Assembly: GCA_003136595.1 (NCBI GenBank)
Contig: PLEY01000187.1
Coordinates: 27,758-68,939 of the forward strand
Direction: 5' to 3'
Source: Burkholderiales bacterium
GTDB taxonomy: Bacteria; Pseudomonadota; Gammaproteobacteria; Burkholderiales; Burkholderiaceae_D
Length of the DNA: 41,182 nt
Positions 22,259 through 33,736 of the stretch are shown piece by piece. The translations under genes and the position numbers were made by a program. Every line of letters starts with the position of its first letter. Position 1 is the first letter of the stretch. The notes under the pieces were generated by a model. That model was not told the DNA's origin. It saw nothing but the letters and a program-made list of their open reading frames with translations, and made no database searches.

Positions 22259-22289
22259 GGCGCGCAGCGTAAAATCTGCGCGCCTTTTT
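22259..22289 (+). terminator. Intrinsic terminator 2
   Basis: Perfect 9-bp stem GGCGCGCAG / CTGCGCGCC with 8-nt loop followed by TTTTT. Confidence 0.85.
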
Positions 22290-22445
22290 CTTTGTGGGTT
22301 CCGGGCGGATACGCTGCACACCGTGGCCCAACGTCTCGCCTAAAACGACCCGATCCTAAGCAGGCCGCAGGGTTGCCCGGTTTCAGGATGATGAGCGAGT
22401 CGCGTCAGGCATCCGCGCCGGCAACCCGTCTCCCGACCTTTGGAG

Positions 22446-22901
22446 CTACTCGTGCTTGGTGCGGAACGCGTCGTGACACTCCTTGCAGGTCTTGGCCACA
22501 TCGCCAAAGGCGGCTTTCACGGCGCTCGCGTCGCCGTCCTTGGCGACGGCAGCAAGCTTGTCGGTCTGGGTCTGCAGGCGTTCGGCGAGTTCCTTGAACG
22601 CGTCGGCCTTCTTCCAGATCTCGGGCTTCGCATGGGAGTCGGAGGTGGTTGAGCCGACCGGGAAGGCACCCCAGGGCAACTTTGCAAGGCGCGCCACCAG
22701 ATTGGCGTTGGCGCTCACCTCCTCGGTCTTGAAAGGGATCTCGCCTTTCAGTGCCCGGCTGATGAGGCCGAAGTGGTGGGACATCACGGTGAAGACGCCC
22801 TGGCGATATTCCACGGCATCGCCGGACTTGGTGAACTGCGCGTAGGCGGGCACGACCAGCATCAGGCAGGCGAGAGGGGCGATGTACGACAGTCTCTTCA
22901 T
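22446..22901 (-). CDS. Cytochrome c' (class II c-type cytochrome)
   Basis: Signal peptide MKRLSYIAPLACLMLVVPAYA and C-terminal CKECH heme motif; four-helix-type sequence. Confidence 0.87.
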   Translation of the reverse strand: MKRLSYIAPLACLMLVVPAYAQFTKSGDAVEYRQGVFTVMSHHFGLISRALKGEIPFKTEEVSANANLVARLAKLPWGAFPVGSTTSDSHAKPEIWKKADAFKELAERLQTQTDKLAAVAKDGDASAVKAAFGDVAKTCKECHDAFRTKHE

Positions 22902-22975
22902 GTAGGGCTCATCCTTTACTTGGCGATAAATTCGGAAACTCGGGGACGCGGCCGTAGCGCCTGCCGGTCGGTCCG

Positions 22976-24472
<1,497 letters not shown>

Positions 24473-24514
24473 CTATACTCTGGGCCGCCCGCGGTCGCCG
24501 CGCGCACCCACGTA

Positions 24515-24562
24515 GGTTCCCGTTGGGGCTCCCGTTGAGGCTTCCGTTAAGGCTCCCGTCGG
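24515..24562. repeat. 12-bp imperfect tandem repeat, about 4 copies
   Basis: ggttcccgttgg/ggctcccgttga/ggcttccgttaa/ggctcccgtcgg in exact 12-bp register. Confidence 0.85.
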
Positions 24563-24618
24563 GGCCCCGTTCTCCTCCAACCTCCTCTCCCACTGCAGAT
24601 CCTGCAGCGCCCACCTTG

Positions 24619-25227
24619 ATGAAACTGATCGGATCCCTTAGCAGCCCATTCGTGCGCAAGGTGCGCGTCGTCATGGCAGAGAAAAAGATCGACTACCAGC
24701 TCATTCTCGAGGATGTCTGGTCGGAGTCAACGAAGATCTCCGACTCCAATCCCCTGGGCAAGGTGCCGACCCTCATCATGGAGGACACGGCAGCGGTATT
24801 CGATTCGCGCGTCATCGTCGAATATCTCGACACCCTGACACCCGTGGGCAAGCTGATCCCCGCCTCCGGCCGCGAGCGCGCCGAGGTGAAGTGCTGGGAG
24901 GCGCTTGCCGACGGGTTGCTCGATGCCGCAATCCTGGTCAGGCTCGAGCATGGACAGCGCGAGGAGGCCAGCCGGAGCGCAAGCTGGATCGCCCGCCAGA
25001 ACGGCAAGGTCGATGCGGCCCTAGGCGCCATGGCGCAGGGGTTGGGCGAGAACACCTGGTGTACCGGTACGCACTACACGCTTGCCGACATCGCCGTCGG
25101 GTGTGCGCTCGGATGGCTCGAGTTCCGCTTCCCCGCGAATGCCTGGCGCCGCGATCATCCGAACCTCGCGCGCCTCGCGGACCGGCTGGGGGAGCGGGCG
25201 TCGTTCAGGGAAACCGTGCCACGCTAG
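24619..25227 (+). CDS. Glutathione S-transferase
   Basis: MKLIGSLSSPFVRKVRVVMAEKKIDYQLI..NPLGKVPTLIMEDTAAVFDSRVIVEYLD; GST N- and C-domains. Confidence 0.92.
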   Translation: MKLIGSLSSPFVRKVRVVMAEKKIDYQLILEDVWSESTKISDSNPLGKVPTLIMEDTAAVFDSRVIVEYLDTLTPVGKLIPASGRERAEVKCWEALADGLLDAAILVRLEHGQREEASRSASWIARQNGKVDAALGAMAQGLGENTWCTGTHYTLADIAVGCALGWLEFRFPANAWRRDHPNLARLADRLGERASFRETVPR

Positions 25228-25264
25228 ACAGGCCGGCCCGTCCTCGGGCGAACAGCAAAGGGGC

Positions 25265-26893
25265 CTAGTGCGCCGCGAGGAAGCTGTCGGCGCGCGCCAT
25301 TGGCCAGTAGCGCTCGAACACCGTCTGCTCGAAGCGCCCCTCGAGAAGACTGCCCGGCTTGACGAATGCGGCGAGCGTGGAGAGCAGCCGCACCTCGTGC
25401 TGGCTGACGCGGCGCACGATATGGTCCGGACTGATTTCCCTCGGATGCGTAAGACCCGCGGCTGCGACCAGTTCGGCCAGAGCGGACATGGTCTGGCGGT
25501 GGAACTGGTAGACCCTCTCGGCCTTGTCCGGCACCACCAGGGCCCGCTGGCGCAGCGCGTTCTGGGTGGCCACCCCCGTTGGGCAGCGATCCGTATGACA
25601 GGACTGTGACTGGATGCAGCCGAGCGCGAACATGAAGCCTCGGGCCGCGTTGCACCAGTCGGCTCCCATCGCCATGGTGCGGGCGATGTCGAACGCCGAG
25701 ATGATCTTCCCCGAGGCCCCGAGATAGACCTGATCGCGCAGATTCAGGCCAACGAGCGTGTTGTGGACCAGTTGCAAGCCCTCGGCGAGCGGCGTGCCGA
25801 CGTGATCGGTGAATTCGACGGGCGCGGCGCCGGTGCCTCCTTCCTTGCCGTCAACGACGATGAAGTCGGGCGTGATGCCTGTCTCGAGCATGGCCTTGGC
25901 AAGTGCGAAGAACTCCCACGGGTGACCGATGCACAATTTGAATCCGACCGGCTTGCCCCCCGACAGGCGCCGCAGGCGCTCGATGAACTGCATCATCTCG
26001 ATCGGCGTGGAAAACGCGCTGTGCGCCGACGGCGAGATGCAGTCCTGGCCGACGGCCACGCCGCGCGCCTCGGCGATCTCGGGCGAGACCTTGACGCCCG
26101 GCAGGACTCCGCCATGGCCGGGCTTGGCGCCCTGGGAGAGCTTGATCTCGATCAGCTTGACCTGCGCGAGTGCGGCATTGTGCGCGAAGTGCTCTTCAGA
26201 GAAGGAGCCATCTGCATGGCGACATCCAAAATAGCCCGAGCCGATCTCCCAGATGAGGTCGCCGCCGTTCTCGCGGTGGTAGCGACTGATGCTGCCCTCG
26301 CCGGTGTCGTGGGCGAAGCCCCCGCGCCGGGCACCCTCGTTAAGCGCCATGATCGCGTTGGCCGAGAGCGCGCCGAAACTCATCGCGGAGATGTTGAAAA
26401 CCGAGGCCAGGTAGGGCTGAATCACGCCCGGCTTGGGCGCGCCGCCCGGGGTCGCACCAATCAGATTGCGAAAGTCCGAACTGCCCACCCGGGTCGGCGA
26501 CATCGAGTGGTTCATCCATTCGAATCCGGACTGGTAGACGTCGTTCTGGGTGCCGAACGGGCGCTTGTCGAGCTGCTGCTTGGCGCGCTGGTAGACGATC
26601 GAGCGCTGATTGCGCGAGAACGGCATCGCCTCGGTGTCGCTCTCGATGAAATACTGGCGGATCTCCGGCCGGATATACTCGAAGAAGAAGCGGAAATGCG
26701 CGAGGACCGGGTAATTGCGGCGGATCGCGTGCTTTTCCTGCACGAGGTCCCAGAGGCCCACGCCGGTCAGTGCCGCTAAGACCAGACTGATCGGCAGCAT
26801 CCACCAGATGAGCGGTGTGGCACAGGCTGCCGCGACACAACCGAGCGCGCAGATCGCAAGGGCCAGGAAGCGGGACGGAATGTATGCGCTCAT
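25265..26893 (-). CDS. FMN-binding glutamate synthase-domain protein with N-terminal TM segments
   Basis: GltB central/FMN features: SPSAHSAFSTPIEMMQFIERLR, GKPVGFKLCIGHPWEF, VVDGKEGGTGAAPVEF, CHTDRCPTGVATQ. Confidence 0.9.
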   Translation of the reverse strand: MSAYIPSRFLALAICALGCVAAACATPLIWWMLPISLVLAALTGVGLWDLVQEKHAIRRNYPVLAHFRFFFEYIRPEIRQYFIESDTEAMPFSRNQRSIVYQRAKQQLDKRPFGTQNDVYQSGFEWMNHSMSPTRVGSSDFRNLIGATPGGAPKPGVIQPYLASVFNISAMSFGALSANAIMALNEGARRGGFAHDTGEGSISRYHRENGGDLIWEIGSGYFGCRHADGSFSEEHFAHNAALAQVKLIEIKLSQGAKPGHGGVLPGVKVSPEIAEARGVAVGQDCISPSAHSAFSTPIEMMQFIERLRRLSGGKPVGFKLCIGHPWEFFALAKAMLETGITPDFIVVDGKEGGTGAAPVEFTDHVGTPLAEGLQLVHNTLVGLNLRDQVYLGASGKIISAFDIARTMAMGADWCNAARGFMFALGCIQSQSCHTDRCPTGVATQNALRQRALVVPDKAERVYQFHRQTMSALAELVAAAGLTHPREISPDHIVRRVSQHEVRLLSTLAAFVKPGSLLEGRFEQTVFERYWPMARADSFLAAH

Positions 26894-27010
26894 GGTGCCC
26901 AATCCGGGTTTGAGTGCCCGCGGTGCGGACGATGCGCGAAGCCTATCACCGCACTGGCGAGGCGCAAAGGAGTCCGGGTGGCGCCATTTCGGCCTTCTGG
27001 ATCGAGCGGC

Positions 27011-28144
27011 CTAGGAGGCAAGCGCTCCCCGGGGCGCGAATTGCTGCAGGGCGCTGGTCGCCGCGATGAGTCCGCCCCCAAGGCAGAGATCACCCTCATA
27101 GATGACCGCGGATTGTCCCGGGGTCGCAGCCCATTGCGCGCGCTCGAAGTCGAGCCTGAAGCCCTCACCCTCGAGGCCGATCCGGCAGGCGGAATCGGCC
27201 TGCCGGTACCGGGTCTTGGCCGTGTAGCGGCCAGGCGGGGGCGGCGAGCCTGCGATCCAGCTGGCGCTGTCGGCTTCGATGCTGGCCGACAGGAGTGCCG
27301 GGTGCCCGTGGCCCTGCGCCACATAGAGGGTGTTGTTGGCCATGTCCTTGTGCGCGACGAACCAGGGGGGACTCGTGCCATCGGCCTGCTGACGCCCGCG
27401 CTGACCACCGATACCGATACCCTTGCGTTGTCCGAGGGTATAGAACGCCAGTCCGATGTGCTCGCCAAGGAGTTCACCGTCGACGCTGCGCAAGGGGCCC
27501 GGCCGGGTCGGCAGGTAGCGCCCCAGAAACTCCCGGAAAGGACGCTCGCCGATGAAGCAGATCCCGGTGGAGTCCTTTTTCTGCGCGTTGTGCAAGCCGA
27601 TGCGCGCGGCCAGCTCGCGCACGGCCGTCTTGTGCAGTCCGCCCAGTGGAAACAGTGTGCGCGAGAGCTGTGACTGGGTCAGGCGATGCAGGAAATAGCT
27701 CTGATCCTTGGTGCCGTCGATGGCCCTGAGCAGCTCGCGGCGCCCATCGACCTCGCGCACGCGCGCGTAATGGCCGGTGGCGATCAGCGAGGCGCCGAGC
27801 GCCAGGGCGTGATCGAGAAAGGCCTTGAACTTGATCTCGGCGTTGCACAGCACGTCCGGGTTGGGCGTGCGCCCCGCGCTGTATTCGCGCAGGAAATCCG
27901 CGAACACCCGCTCGCGGTATTCCGCCGCGAAATTCACCGCTTCGATCTCGATACCGATGACATCGGCCACCGAGCTTGCGTCGATCAGATCGGAACGGCT
28001 CGAGCAGTACTCGTCGTCGTCGTCATCCTCCCAGTTTTTCATGAACAGGCCGATCACCTCGTAGCCGGCCTCCTTCAGGAGGTAGGCGGCCACGGAGGAA
28101 TCGACCCCGCCCGACATGCCGACCACCACGCGTGTCCGGGCCAT
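27011..28144 (-). CDS. mnmA: tRNA 2-thiouridylase MnmA
   Basis: [72 protein letters not shown]. Confidence 0.96.
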   Translation of the reverse strand: MARTRVVVGMSGGVDSSVAAYLLKEAGYEVIGLFMKNWEDDDDDEYCSSRSDLIDASSVADVIGIEIEAVNFAAEYRERVFADFLREYSAGRTPNPDVLCNAEIKFKAFLDHALALGASLIATGHYARVREVDGRRELLRAIDGTKDQSYFLHRLTQSQLSRTLFPLGGLHKTAVRELAARIGLHNAQKKDSTGICFIGERPFREFLGRYLPTRPGPLRSVDGELLGEHIGLAFYTLGQRKGIGIGGQRGRQQADGTSPPWFVAHKDMANNTLYVAQGHGHPALLSASIEADSASWIAGSPPPPGRYTAKTRYRQADSACRIGLEGEGFRLDFERAQWAATPGQSAVIYEGDLCLGGGLIAATSALQQFAPRGALAS

Positions 28145-28146
28145 GG

Positions 28147-28647
28147 TCAGATCCCGCCCAGGGAGGCGGCCCCGAGGGCACTCGGATCCGTGCTGAGCAG
28201 CTCCAGTGAACTGGGGACGCGCCGCGCCCGGTGGTCCTCGATGCAAGTCATGACGAGCGGGCTGCGGTGCTGCGCGCGCAGCGCCACGATCTCGGCGGGG
28301 GTCAGCCAGAGCGCCCTGACGATACCTTCGTCGAGCGCGCGCCCGGGGAGCGTGGGCCCAACGCGACCGACAAAGGCGAAGCGCAGATAGGTGACGTCGG
28401 TGCCGCTCGTGCTCGAGCGCGAGCGGGCGAGGTAGACGCCCTGCAGTCCCTCGGGGACGAAGTCGCGCGCCGTCTCCTCGAGGGTTTCGCGGATCGCGGC
28501 GGCGACCAGGGACTCGCCAGGGTCCAGATGCCCGGCCGGCTGATTGTAGCGAATGCCTTCGCGGGTCTGCTCCTCGACCATGAGGTAGCGTCCGTGCTCG
28601 CACACGATTGCAGCGACGGTGACGCTCGGTTGGAAGGTGCGCGACAT
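28147..28647 (-). CDS. NUDIX hydrolase (NudJ-like)
   Basis: Nudix box [22 protein letters not shown]; directly upstream of mnmA. Confidence 0.88.
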   Translation of the reverse strand: MSRTFQPSVTVAAIVCEHGRYLMVEEQTREGIRYNQPAGHLDPGESLVAAAIRETLEETARDFVPEGLQGVYLARSRSSTSGTDVTYLRFAFVGRVGPTLPGRALDEGIVRALWLTPAEIVALRAQHRSPLVMTCIEDHRARRVPSSLELLSTDPSALGAASLGGI

Positions 28648-28822
28648 CCCCTTATTTTACCGCTCCGCGCGAAGCCCTGCCCGCGCCGGTTCGGCTTCCG
28701 CAGGCGTCGATCGTCTGTAGGGGCTGTGATAACATCGAATGATTTTTTGCAAGACGCGCTATTGATGCGCCCTGCCCGGGCTGCGCTGCCTCGCAGCGGG
28801 GCGTGAAATTCAGGAGAAGTGG

Positions 28823-29968
28823 ATGAAAATCGGCGTCCCGAAAGAGAGCCGTCCCGGGGAAACTCGCGTCGCGGCCACGCCCGAGACCGTCAAGAAACTG
28901 GTGGCTGCCAAACACGAGGTGTTCGTCGAGAGCGGCGCCGGAGTATCGAGCAGCGTCGTCGACGCGGCCTACGAGGCGGTCGGTGCACGCATCGTGTCCC
29001 AGGCCGAGGCCCTGGGCACTGAACTGGTGCTGAAGGTGCGGGCGCCGGACGCGGGCGAGCTTGCCCTCATGAAGCCGGGTACAGCCTTGATCGGCATCCT
29101 CGATCGCTTCGACGTGGCCGGCCTCGAGCGGCTCGCCCAGGCCAAGCTCATCGCCTTTGCCCTCGAGGCGGCGCCACGCACCACCCGGGCGCAGTCCATG
29201 GACGTCCTGTCGTCGCAGGCCAACATCGCCGGGTACAAGGCGGTGATTCTCGCGGCGAACGTGTATCAGCGCTTCATGCCGATGCTGATGACCGCGGCCG
29301 GAACCGTGAAGGCGGCCCGTGTGGTCATCATGGGTGCCGGTGTCGCCGGTCTGCAGGCGATCGCAACGGCCAAGCGCCTGGGTGCGGTGATCGAAGCCTC
29401 CGACGTCCGGCCGGCCGTCAAGGAACAGATCGAATCACTGGGCGCGAAATTCATCGACGTGCCATTCGAGACCGACGAGGAACGCGAGATCGCCAAGGGG
29501 GTGGGCGGCTACGCGCGACCCATGCCCGAGACCTGGATGAAGCGCCAGAGCCTGGCGGTGGCCGAGCGCGTCAAGCAGGCCGACATCGTCATCACGACGG
29601 CCCTCATTCCCGGGCGTCGCGCGCCGGTCCTCATCACGGAGGAGATGGTGAAGTCCATGAAACCGGGCTCGGTGATCGTCGACCTCGCCGTCGAGCAGGG
29701 GGGCAATTGCCCCCTCTCCGAACTGGGCAAGACCGTGACCAAGTATGGCGTGCACATCGTAGGCGAGGCCAATCTCGCCGCGGCCGTGGCAGCCGATGCC
29801 TCGTCTCTGTATGCGCGCAACGTCCTCGATTTCCTGAAGCTCATCGTCGACAAGGATGCGAAGCTGGTCGTGCCGATGGACGATGACATCGTCGCGGCCT
29901 GCCTCATGTGCCGGGACGGCAGCCTGAAGGGTAGCGAGGCGCCCAAGCCTGCGCCCGGCGGCGCCTAG
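28823..29968 (+). CDS. pntAA: NAD(P) transhydrogenase alpha subunit, part 1
   Basis: MKIGVPKESRPGETRVAATPETVKKLVAAKHEVFVESGAG and VIMGAGVAGLQAIATAKRLGAVIEASDVRPAVKEQIESLGAKF. Confidence 0.95.
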   Translation: MKIGVPKESRPGETRVAATPETVKKLVAAKHEVFVESGAGVSSSVVDAAYEAVGARIVSQAEALGTELVLKVRAPDAGELALMKPGTALIGILDRFDVAGLERLAQAKLIAFALEAAPRTTRAQSMDVLSSQANIAGYKAVILAANVYQRFMPMLMTAAGTVKAARVVIMGAGVAGLQAIATAKRLGAVIEASDVRPAVKEQIESLGAKFIDVPFETDEEREIAKGVGGYARPMPETWMKRQSLAVAERVKQADIVITTALIPGRRAPVLITEEMVKSMKPGSVIVDLAVEQGGNCPLSELGKTVTKYGVHIVGEANLAAAVAADASSLYARNVLDFLKLIVDKDAKLVVPMDDDIVAACLMCRDGSLKGSEAPKPAPGGA

Positions 29969-30092
29969 GTGATGCGCAGGTGGCGCTAGAGTCGCGCCCG
30001 GCGCGCGCCCTTTTCATTTTTCAGACGCCGTACCAGCTGGCCGGTGCACGCCTGGATCCAACCGTTTTGATGCACCGTACAAGGAGCAGAGC

Positions 30093-30392
30093 ATGATTGA
30101 CCCGACCATCCAGAATCTGACCATTTTCGTTCTGGCGATTTTCGTGGGCTACCACGTCGTCTGGACCGTGACCCCCGCGCTGCATACGCCCCTGATGTCG
30201 GTGACCAATGCGATCTCGGGAATCATCATCGTGGGCGCGATCCTGCAGACCGTCGATCTCGACGGGCCGATCAGCCTGACCAGCATCCTCGGAGCGCTTG
30301 CCGTGATGCTGGCCTCGATCAATATCTTCGGGGGCTTTCTCGTCACCCAGCGAATGCTGGAGATGTTCAAGAAGAAAGAAAAGAAAGCGTGA
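30093..30392 (+). CDS. pntAB: NAD(P) transhydrogenase alpha subunit, part 2 (membrane)
   Basis: [31 protein letters not shown] and [22 protein letters not shown]. Confidence 0.95.
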   Translation: MIDPTIQNLTIFVLAIFVGYHVVWTVTPALHTPLMSVTNAISGIIIVGAILQTVDLDGPISLTSILGALAVMLASINIFGGFLVTQRMLEMFKKKEKKA

Positions 30393-30402
30393 GGATTGAT
30401 CC

Positions 30403-31782
30403 ATGACGCCACTGCTCGCCAATCTCACGCAGATCACCTATCTCGTCTCTGCGGTCCTGTTCATCCTCGCCCTAAAGGGCCTGTCCTCGCCCGTGACCTC
30501 GCGGCGCGGGAACCTCTTTGGCATGGTCGGCATGCTGATCGCCGTGGTCACGACGCTGTTCGTGGCCGAGCATCCCGTCCCATGGCTGATCGGCGCAGCG
30601 ATGCTGGCGGGCGCCGTGATCGGCTCGTTCGCCGCGCGCCGCGTGCAGATGACGCGCATGCCCGAACTGGTGGCGCTCATGCACTCCCTGGTCGGCCTGT
30701 CGGCGGTGCTGATTGCAGTCGCCTCGCTGTTTCATGCCGGCGAAGGACATACCGGCGCGCAGAAGGTGGAACTGTTCATCGGCGCCTTCATCGGGGCGAT
30801 CACCTTCACCGCATCGGTCATCGCCTATGGGAAGCTGTCCGGCAAGGTCTCGGGCAAGCCGGTCCTGTTCGGCGGCCAGCACCTCTTGAATCTCGTGCTC
30901 GCCTTGTCGATGGTGGGTTTTGGGCTGACCTACTTTCTGACCGACAGTCCGGCCGCGTTTCTGACCATGCTGGCCATCGCGCTCGTGCTCGGAGTCACAC
31001 TCATCATCCCGATCGGCGGTGCCGACATGCCGGTGGTGATCTCGATGCTGAACAGTTATTCCGGATGGGCTGCGGCGGGGATCGGCTTCACGCTGAACAA
31101 CTCGGTCCTCATCATCGCGGGTTCCTGCGTCGGCTCATCGGGCGCCATCCTGTCCTACATCATGTGCACGGCGATGAACCGCTCGATCGTCTCGGTGCTG
31201 CTGGGCGGCTTTGGCGCCGACGCGGCAGCGACAGCGGGAGAGGATTCGGGGCCGAAGAACTACAAGACCGGCAGCCCGGATGACGCCGCCTTTCTCATGA
31301 CCAATGCCGATACCGTCATCATCGTGCCGGGCTACGGCCTGGCCGTGGCACGCGCCCAGCACGCCTTGAAGGAGCTGTCGGCGAAACTGACCGAGCACGG
31401 CGTGACGGTGAAATACGCGATCCATCCGGTGGCAGGGCGGATGCCCGGGCATATGAATGTCCTCCTGGCCGAGGCCGAGGTGCCCTACGACCAGGTGTTC
31501 GAGATGGAGGACATCAACAGCGAATTCGCCCAGGCCGACGTGGCCCTGATCCTCGGGGCCAATGACGTGGTCAACCCGGCCGCGAAGAACGATCCGAAGT
31601 CGCCCATCGCGGGCATGCCGATCCTCGAGGCCTACAAGGCCAAGACCGTGATCGTCAACAAGCGCTCCATGGCCGCAGGCTACGCCGGGCTCGACAACGA
31701 GCTGTTCTACATGGACAAGACGATGATGGTCTTTGGCGATGCCAAGAAGGTCATCGAGGACATGGTCAAGGCGGTCGAGTAG
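30403..31782 (+). CDS. pntB: NAD(P) transhydrogenase beta subunit
   Basis: GADMPVVISMLNSYSGWAAAGIGFTLNN; IIVPGYGLAVARAQHALKEL; AIHPVAGRMPGHMNVLLAEA. Confidence 0.96.
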   Translation: MTPLLANLTQITYLVSAVLFILALKGLSSPVTSRRGNLFGMVGMLIAVVTTLFVAEHPVPWLIGAAMLAGAVIGSFAARRVQMTRMPELVALMHSLVGLSAVLIAVASLFHAGEGHTGAQKVELFIGAFIGAITFTASVIAYGKLSGKVSGKPVLFGGQHLLNLVLALSMVGFGLTYFLTDSPAAFLTMLAIALVLGVTLIIPIGGADMPVVISMLNSYSGWAAAGIGFTLNNSVLIIAGSCVGSSGAILSYIMCTAMNRSIVSVLLGGFGADAAATAGEDSGPKNYKTGSPDDAAFLMTNADTVIIVPGYGLAVARAQHALKELSAKLTEHGVTVKYAIHPVAGRMPGHMNVLLAEAEVPYDQVFEMEDINSEFAQADVALILGANDVVNPAAKNDPKSPIAGMPILEAYKAKTVIVNKRSMAAGYAGLDNELFYMDKTMMVFGDAKKVIEDMVKAVE

Positions 31783-31784
31783 CG

Positions 31785-31799
31785 GGGGCCTGTGGCCCC
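31785..31799. terminator. Weak hairpin after pntB
   Basis: GGGGCC-TGT-GGCCCC shortly after the stop; no T-tract. Confidence 0.3.
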
Positions 31800-31936
31800 A
31801 CCGGCAAGGGTGCGGGGGCGACACGCTACGGCTTTCTTGATCGTGGCGGGCGCGACGTCATCGGGGGGGAGCCCTGTCACGAGTGTGGCGCAGGCCCGTC
31901 CCGCCGGTTTTGCCCACCGACGCCAATGAAACGTGC

Positions 31937-33709
31937 CTAGGCACGACCGTCGCGCAGCATCTCGCGCGCAGCGTTGCGTCCCGGAATCCCGGTCACACCG
32001 CCACCAGGGTGCGCCCCGGCCCCGCACAGATACAGGCCCTTAAGCGGCGTGCGATAGTCCGCATAACCCAGGATCGGACGCGCCGAGAACAGCTGGTCGA
32101 GAGCGAGAACGCCGTGGAAGATGTCGCCATGGGTCAGGCCGAACTTGCGTTCCAGATCGAGCGGCGTGTGGATCTGGCGCGCCACGATGAGTGAGGCGAA
32201 GTTGGGCGCAAAGCGGGTCACGGTGGCAATCGCTGCGTCGGCGGCCGCCTCGCGCGCGCCATCCCAGCCGCCAGGATGGCGGGTGGCATCAAGATCCGGG
32301 TCGAAGTGCTGGCAGAACAGGCTCGCCACATGCTGACCAGGCGGTGCCAGGCTCGGGTCTACGGTGCTTGGAATCAGGATCTCGACGACCGGCTCGCGGC
32401 TCCATCCGAACTCGCGCGCATCCGCCCAGGCGCGCTCCATGTAGGCCAGCGAGGGGGCGAGGATGATCCCCGAGGCGTGGTGGGGTGCGGCGCTTGTGCC
32501 GGGCAGGGCGCTGAAATCAGGCAGGCCCGAGAGCGCGACATTCATGCGCAGTGTCCCCGAGCCACTGCGGTACTGTCCGATGCGCGCACGAAACGCTGCC
32601 GGCAGATGCTCGGCGCCCACGAGCTTCTCAAAGAGCACAGTCGGGGTGACATTGGCCGCGACGCGTCCGGCAAAGAATTCGCTGCCGTCCTCGAGGCGGA
32701 CCCCGACGGCCCGGCCGTCTTCGACGAGCACGTGGGCCACGGGAGCGTCGACCGAGAGCAGGACCCCGCGCCGGCGCGCCTCGGTTGCCATCGCCTCGGT
32801 GATGGCGCCCATGCCGCCGAGTGCGTGGCCCCAGATACCTGGCTTGCCGTTGACGCCTCCGAACACATGGTGCAGCAGCACGTACGCCGAGCCCGCCGCA
32901 TAGGGACTGGCGTAGTTTCCGACGATCGAATCGAAGCCGAGCGTGGCCTTCAGTGCCGCCGATTCGAACCATCCGTCGAGCAGGTCGCCGGCGCTGCGTG
33001 CGAAGAGCGCGAGCAGGTCGCGCTTGTCCTCGAGATTCACGTGGGCGAGCTGGCGGCCAAGGCGCAAGCCGGCGATCCAGTCGCGCAGCGAGGCGAGACC
33101 CCGCGCGCCCACGTTCGGCGGCGTCCGGGCGAGCAGTGTGCGCAACAGCGTGACGGCGCGCTCGAGCATCGCGTAATACTGCGGAAGGCGCTCTGCGTCA
33201 CGGCGGGAGAACTTCGCGACCTCCCTTTGCGTCTCCTCGAGCGAGCCCCCGAGCTTGAGAAAGCGACCGTCGGGCAGCGGTACGAAATTCGAGAAGGGGC
33301 GCTCGACAATCCGCAGTCCATGCTCGGCGAGATGCAGGTCACGGATCACGTCAGGATCCAGCAGGCTCACGGTGTAGCTTGCGGTGGAATTGCGAAAGCC
33401 GGGCGCGAATTCCTCCGTCACGGCGGCGCCACCCAGCACGCTGCGGCGCTCCAGCACCCGGACCGACCAGCCGCGTGCGGCCAGATCGCAGGCGCATACC
33501 AGCCCGTTATGGCCGCCGCCGATGACGATCGCGTCGGTGCGCGTTGGGGCGGCGCCTGGGTCGGGCAACAATTGGTGCGGGCTCACTGGGGCGGGAACGG
33601 AAAAGGGAGGGGTGACAGCGGGTGGCGGACGGCGCGGGCCCGGATGGACACGGCAGGCGCGGCCGCAACGCCTGATGGTACACGAGCCCCGGTGATGGGT
33701 CCAAAGCAT
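31937..33709 (-). CDS. FAD-dependent oxidoreductase (phytoene desaturase/PYROXD2-like)
   Basis: DAIVIGGGHNGLVCACDLAARGWSVRVLERRSVLGGAAVTEEFAPGF; C-terminal GLYLCGAGAHPGGGVTGIPGRNAAREML. Start uncertain. Confidence 0.85.
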   Translation of the reverse strand: MLWTHHRGSCTIRRCGRACRVHPGPRRPPPAVTPPFSVPAPVSPHQLLPDPGAAPTRTDAIVIGGGHNGLVCACDLAARGWSVRVLERRSVLGGAAVTEEFAPGFRNSTASYTVSLLDPDVIRDLHLAEHGLRIVERPFSNFVPLPDGRFLKLGGSLEETQREVAKFSRRDAERLPQYYAMLERAVTLLRTLLARTPPNVGARGLASLRDWIAGLRLGRQLAHVNLEDKRDLLALFARSAGDLLDGWFESAALKATLGFDSIVGNYASPYAAGSAYVLLHHVFGGVNGKPGIWGHALGGMGAITEAMATEARRRGVLLSVDAPVAHVLVEDGRAVGVRLEDGSEFFAGRVAANVTPTVLFEKLVGAEHLPAAFRARIGQYRSGSGTLRMNVALSGLPDFSALPGTSAAPHHASGIILAPSLAYMERAWADAREFGWSREPVVEILIPSTVDPSLAPPGQHVASLFCQHFDPDLDATRHPGGWDGAREAAADAAIATVTRFAPNFASLIVARQIHTPLDLERKFGLTHGDIFHGVLALDQLFSARPILGYADYRTPLKGLYLCGAGAHPGGGVTGIPGRNAAREMLRDGRA

Positions 33710-33736
33710 CCCGCCTGCGTGTCCGAGCGTTGGGAC

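Larger units (their letters stand above)
22164..22289 (+). ncRNA. Candidate small RNA or structured 3' element with two tandem terminators
   Basis: GGCGCGC (22170-22176) pairs with GCGCGCC (22205-22211); GGA-rich run ACACGGAGGAGGAGGGG; then two intrinsic terminator hairpins. Confidence 0.4.

Noticed and set aside
28010-28027. TCG-type microsatellite inside mnmA (Asp run EDDDDDEY)
   Set aside because: An acidic stretch after the MKNWE motif is normal for MnmA; not convincing as a phase-variable tract.
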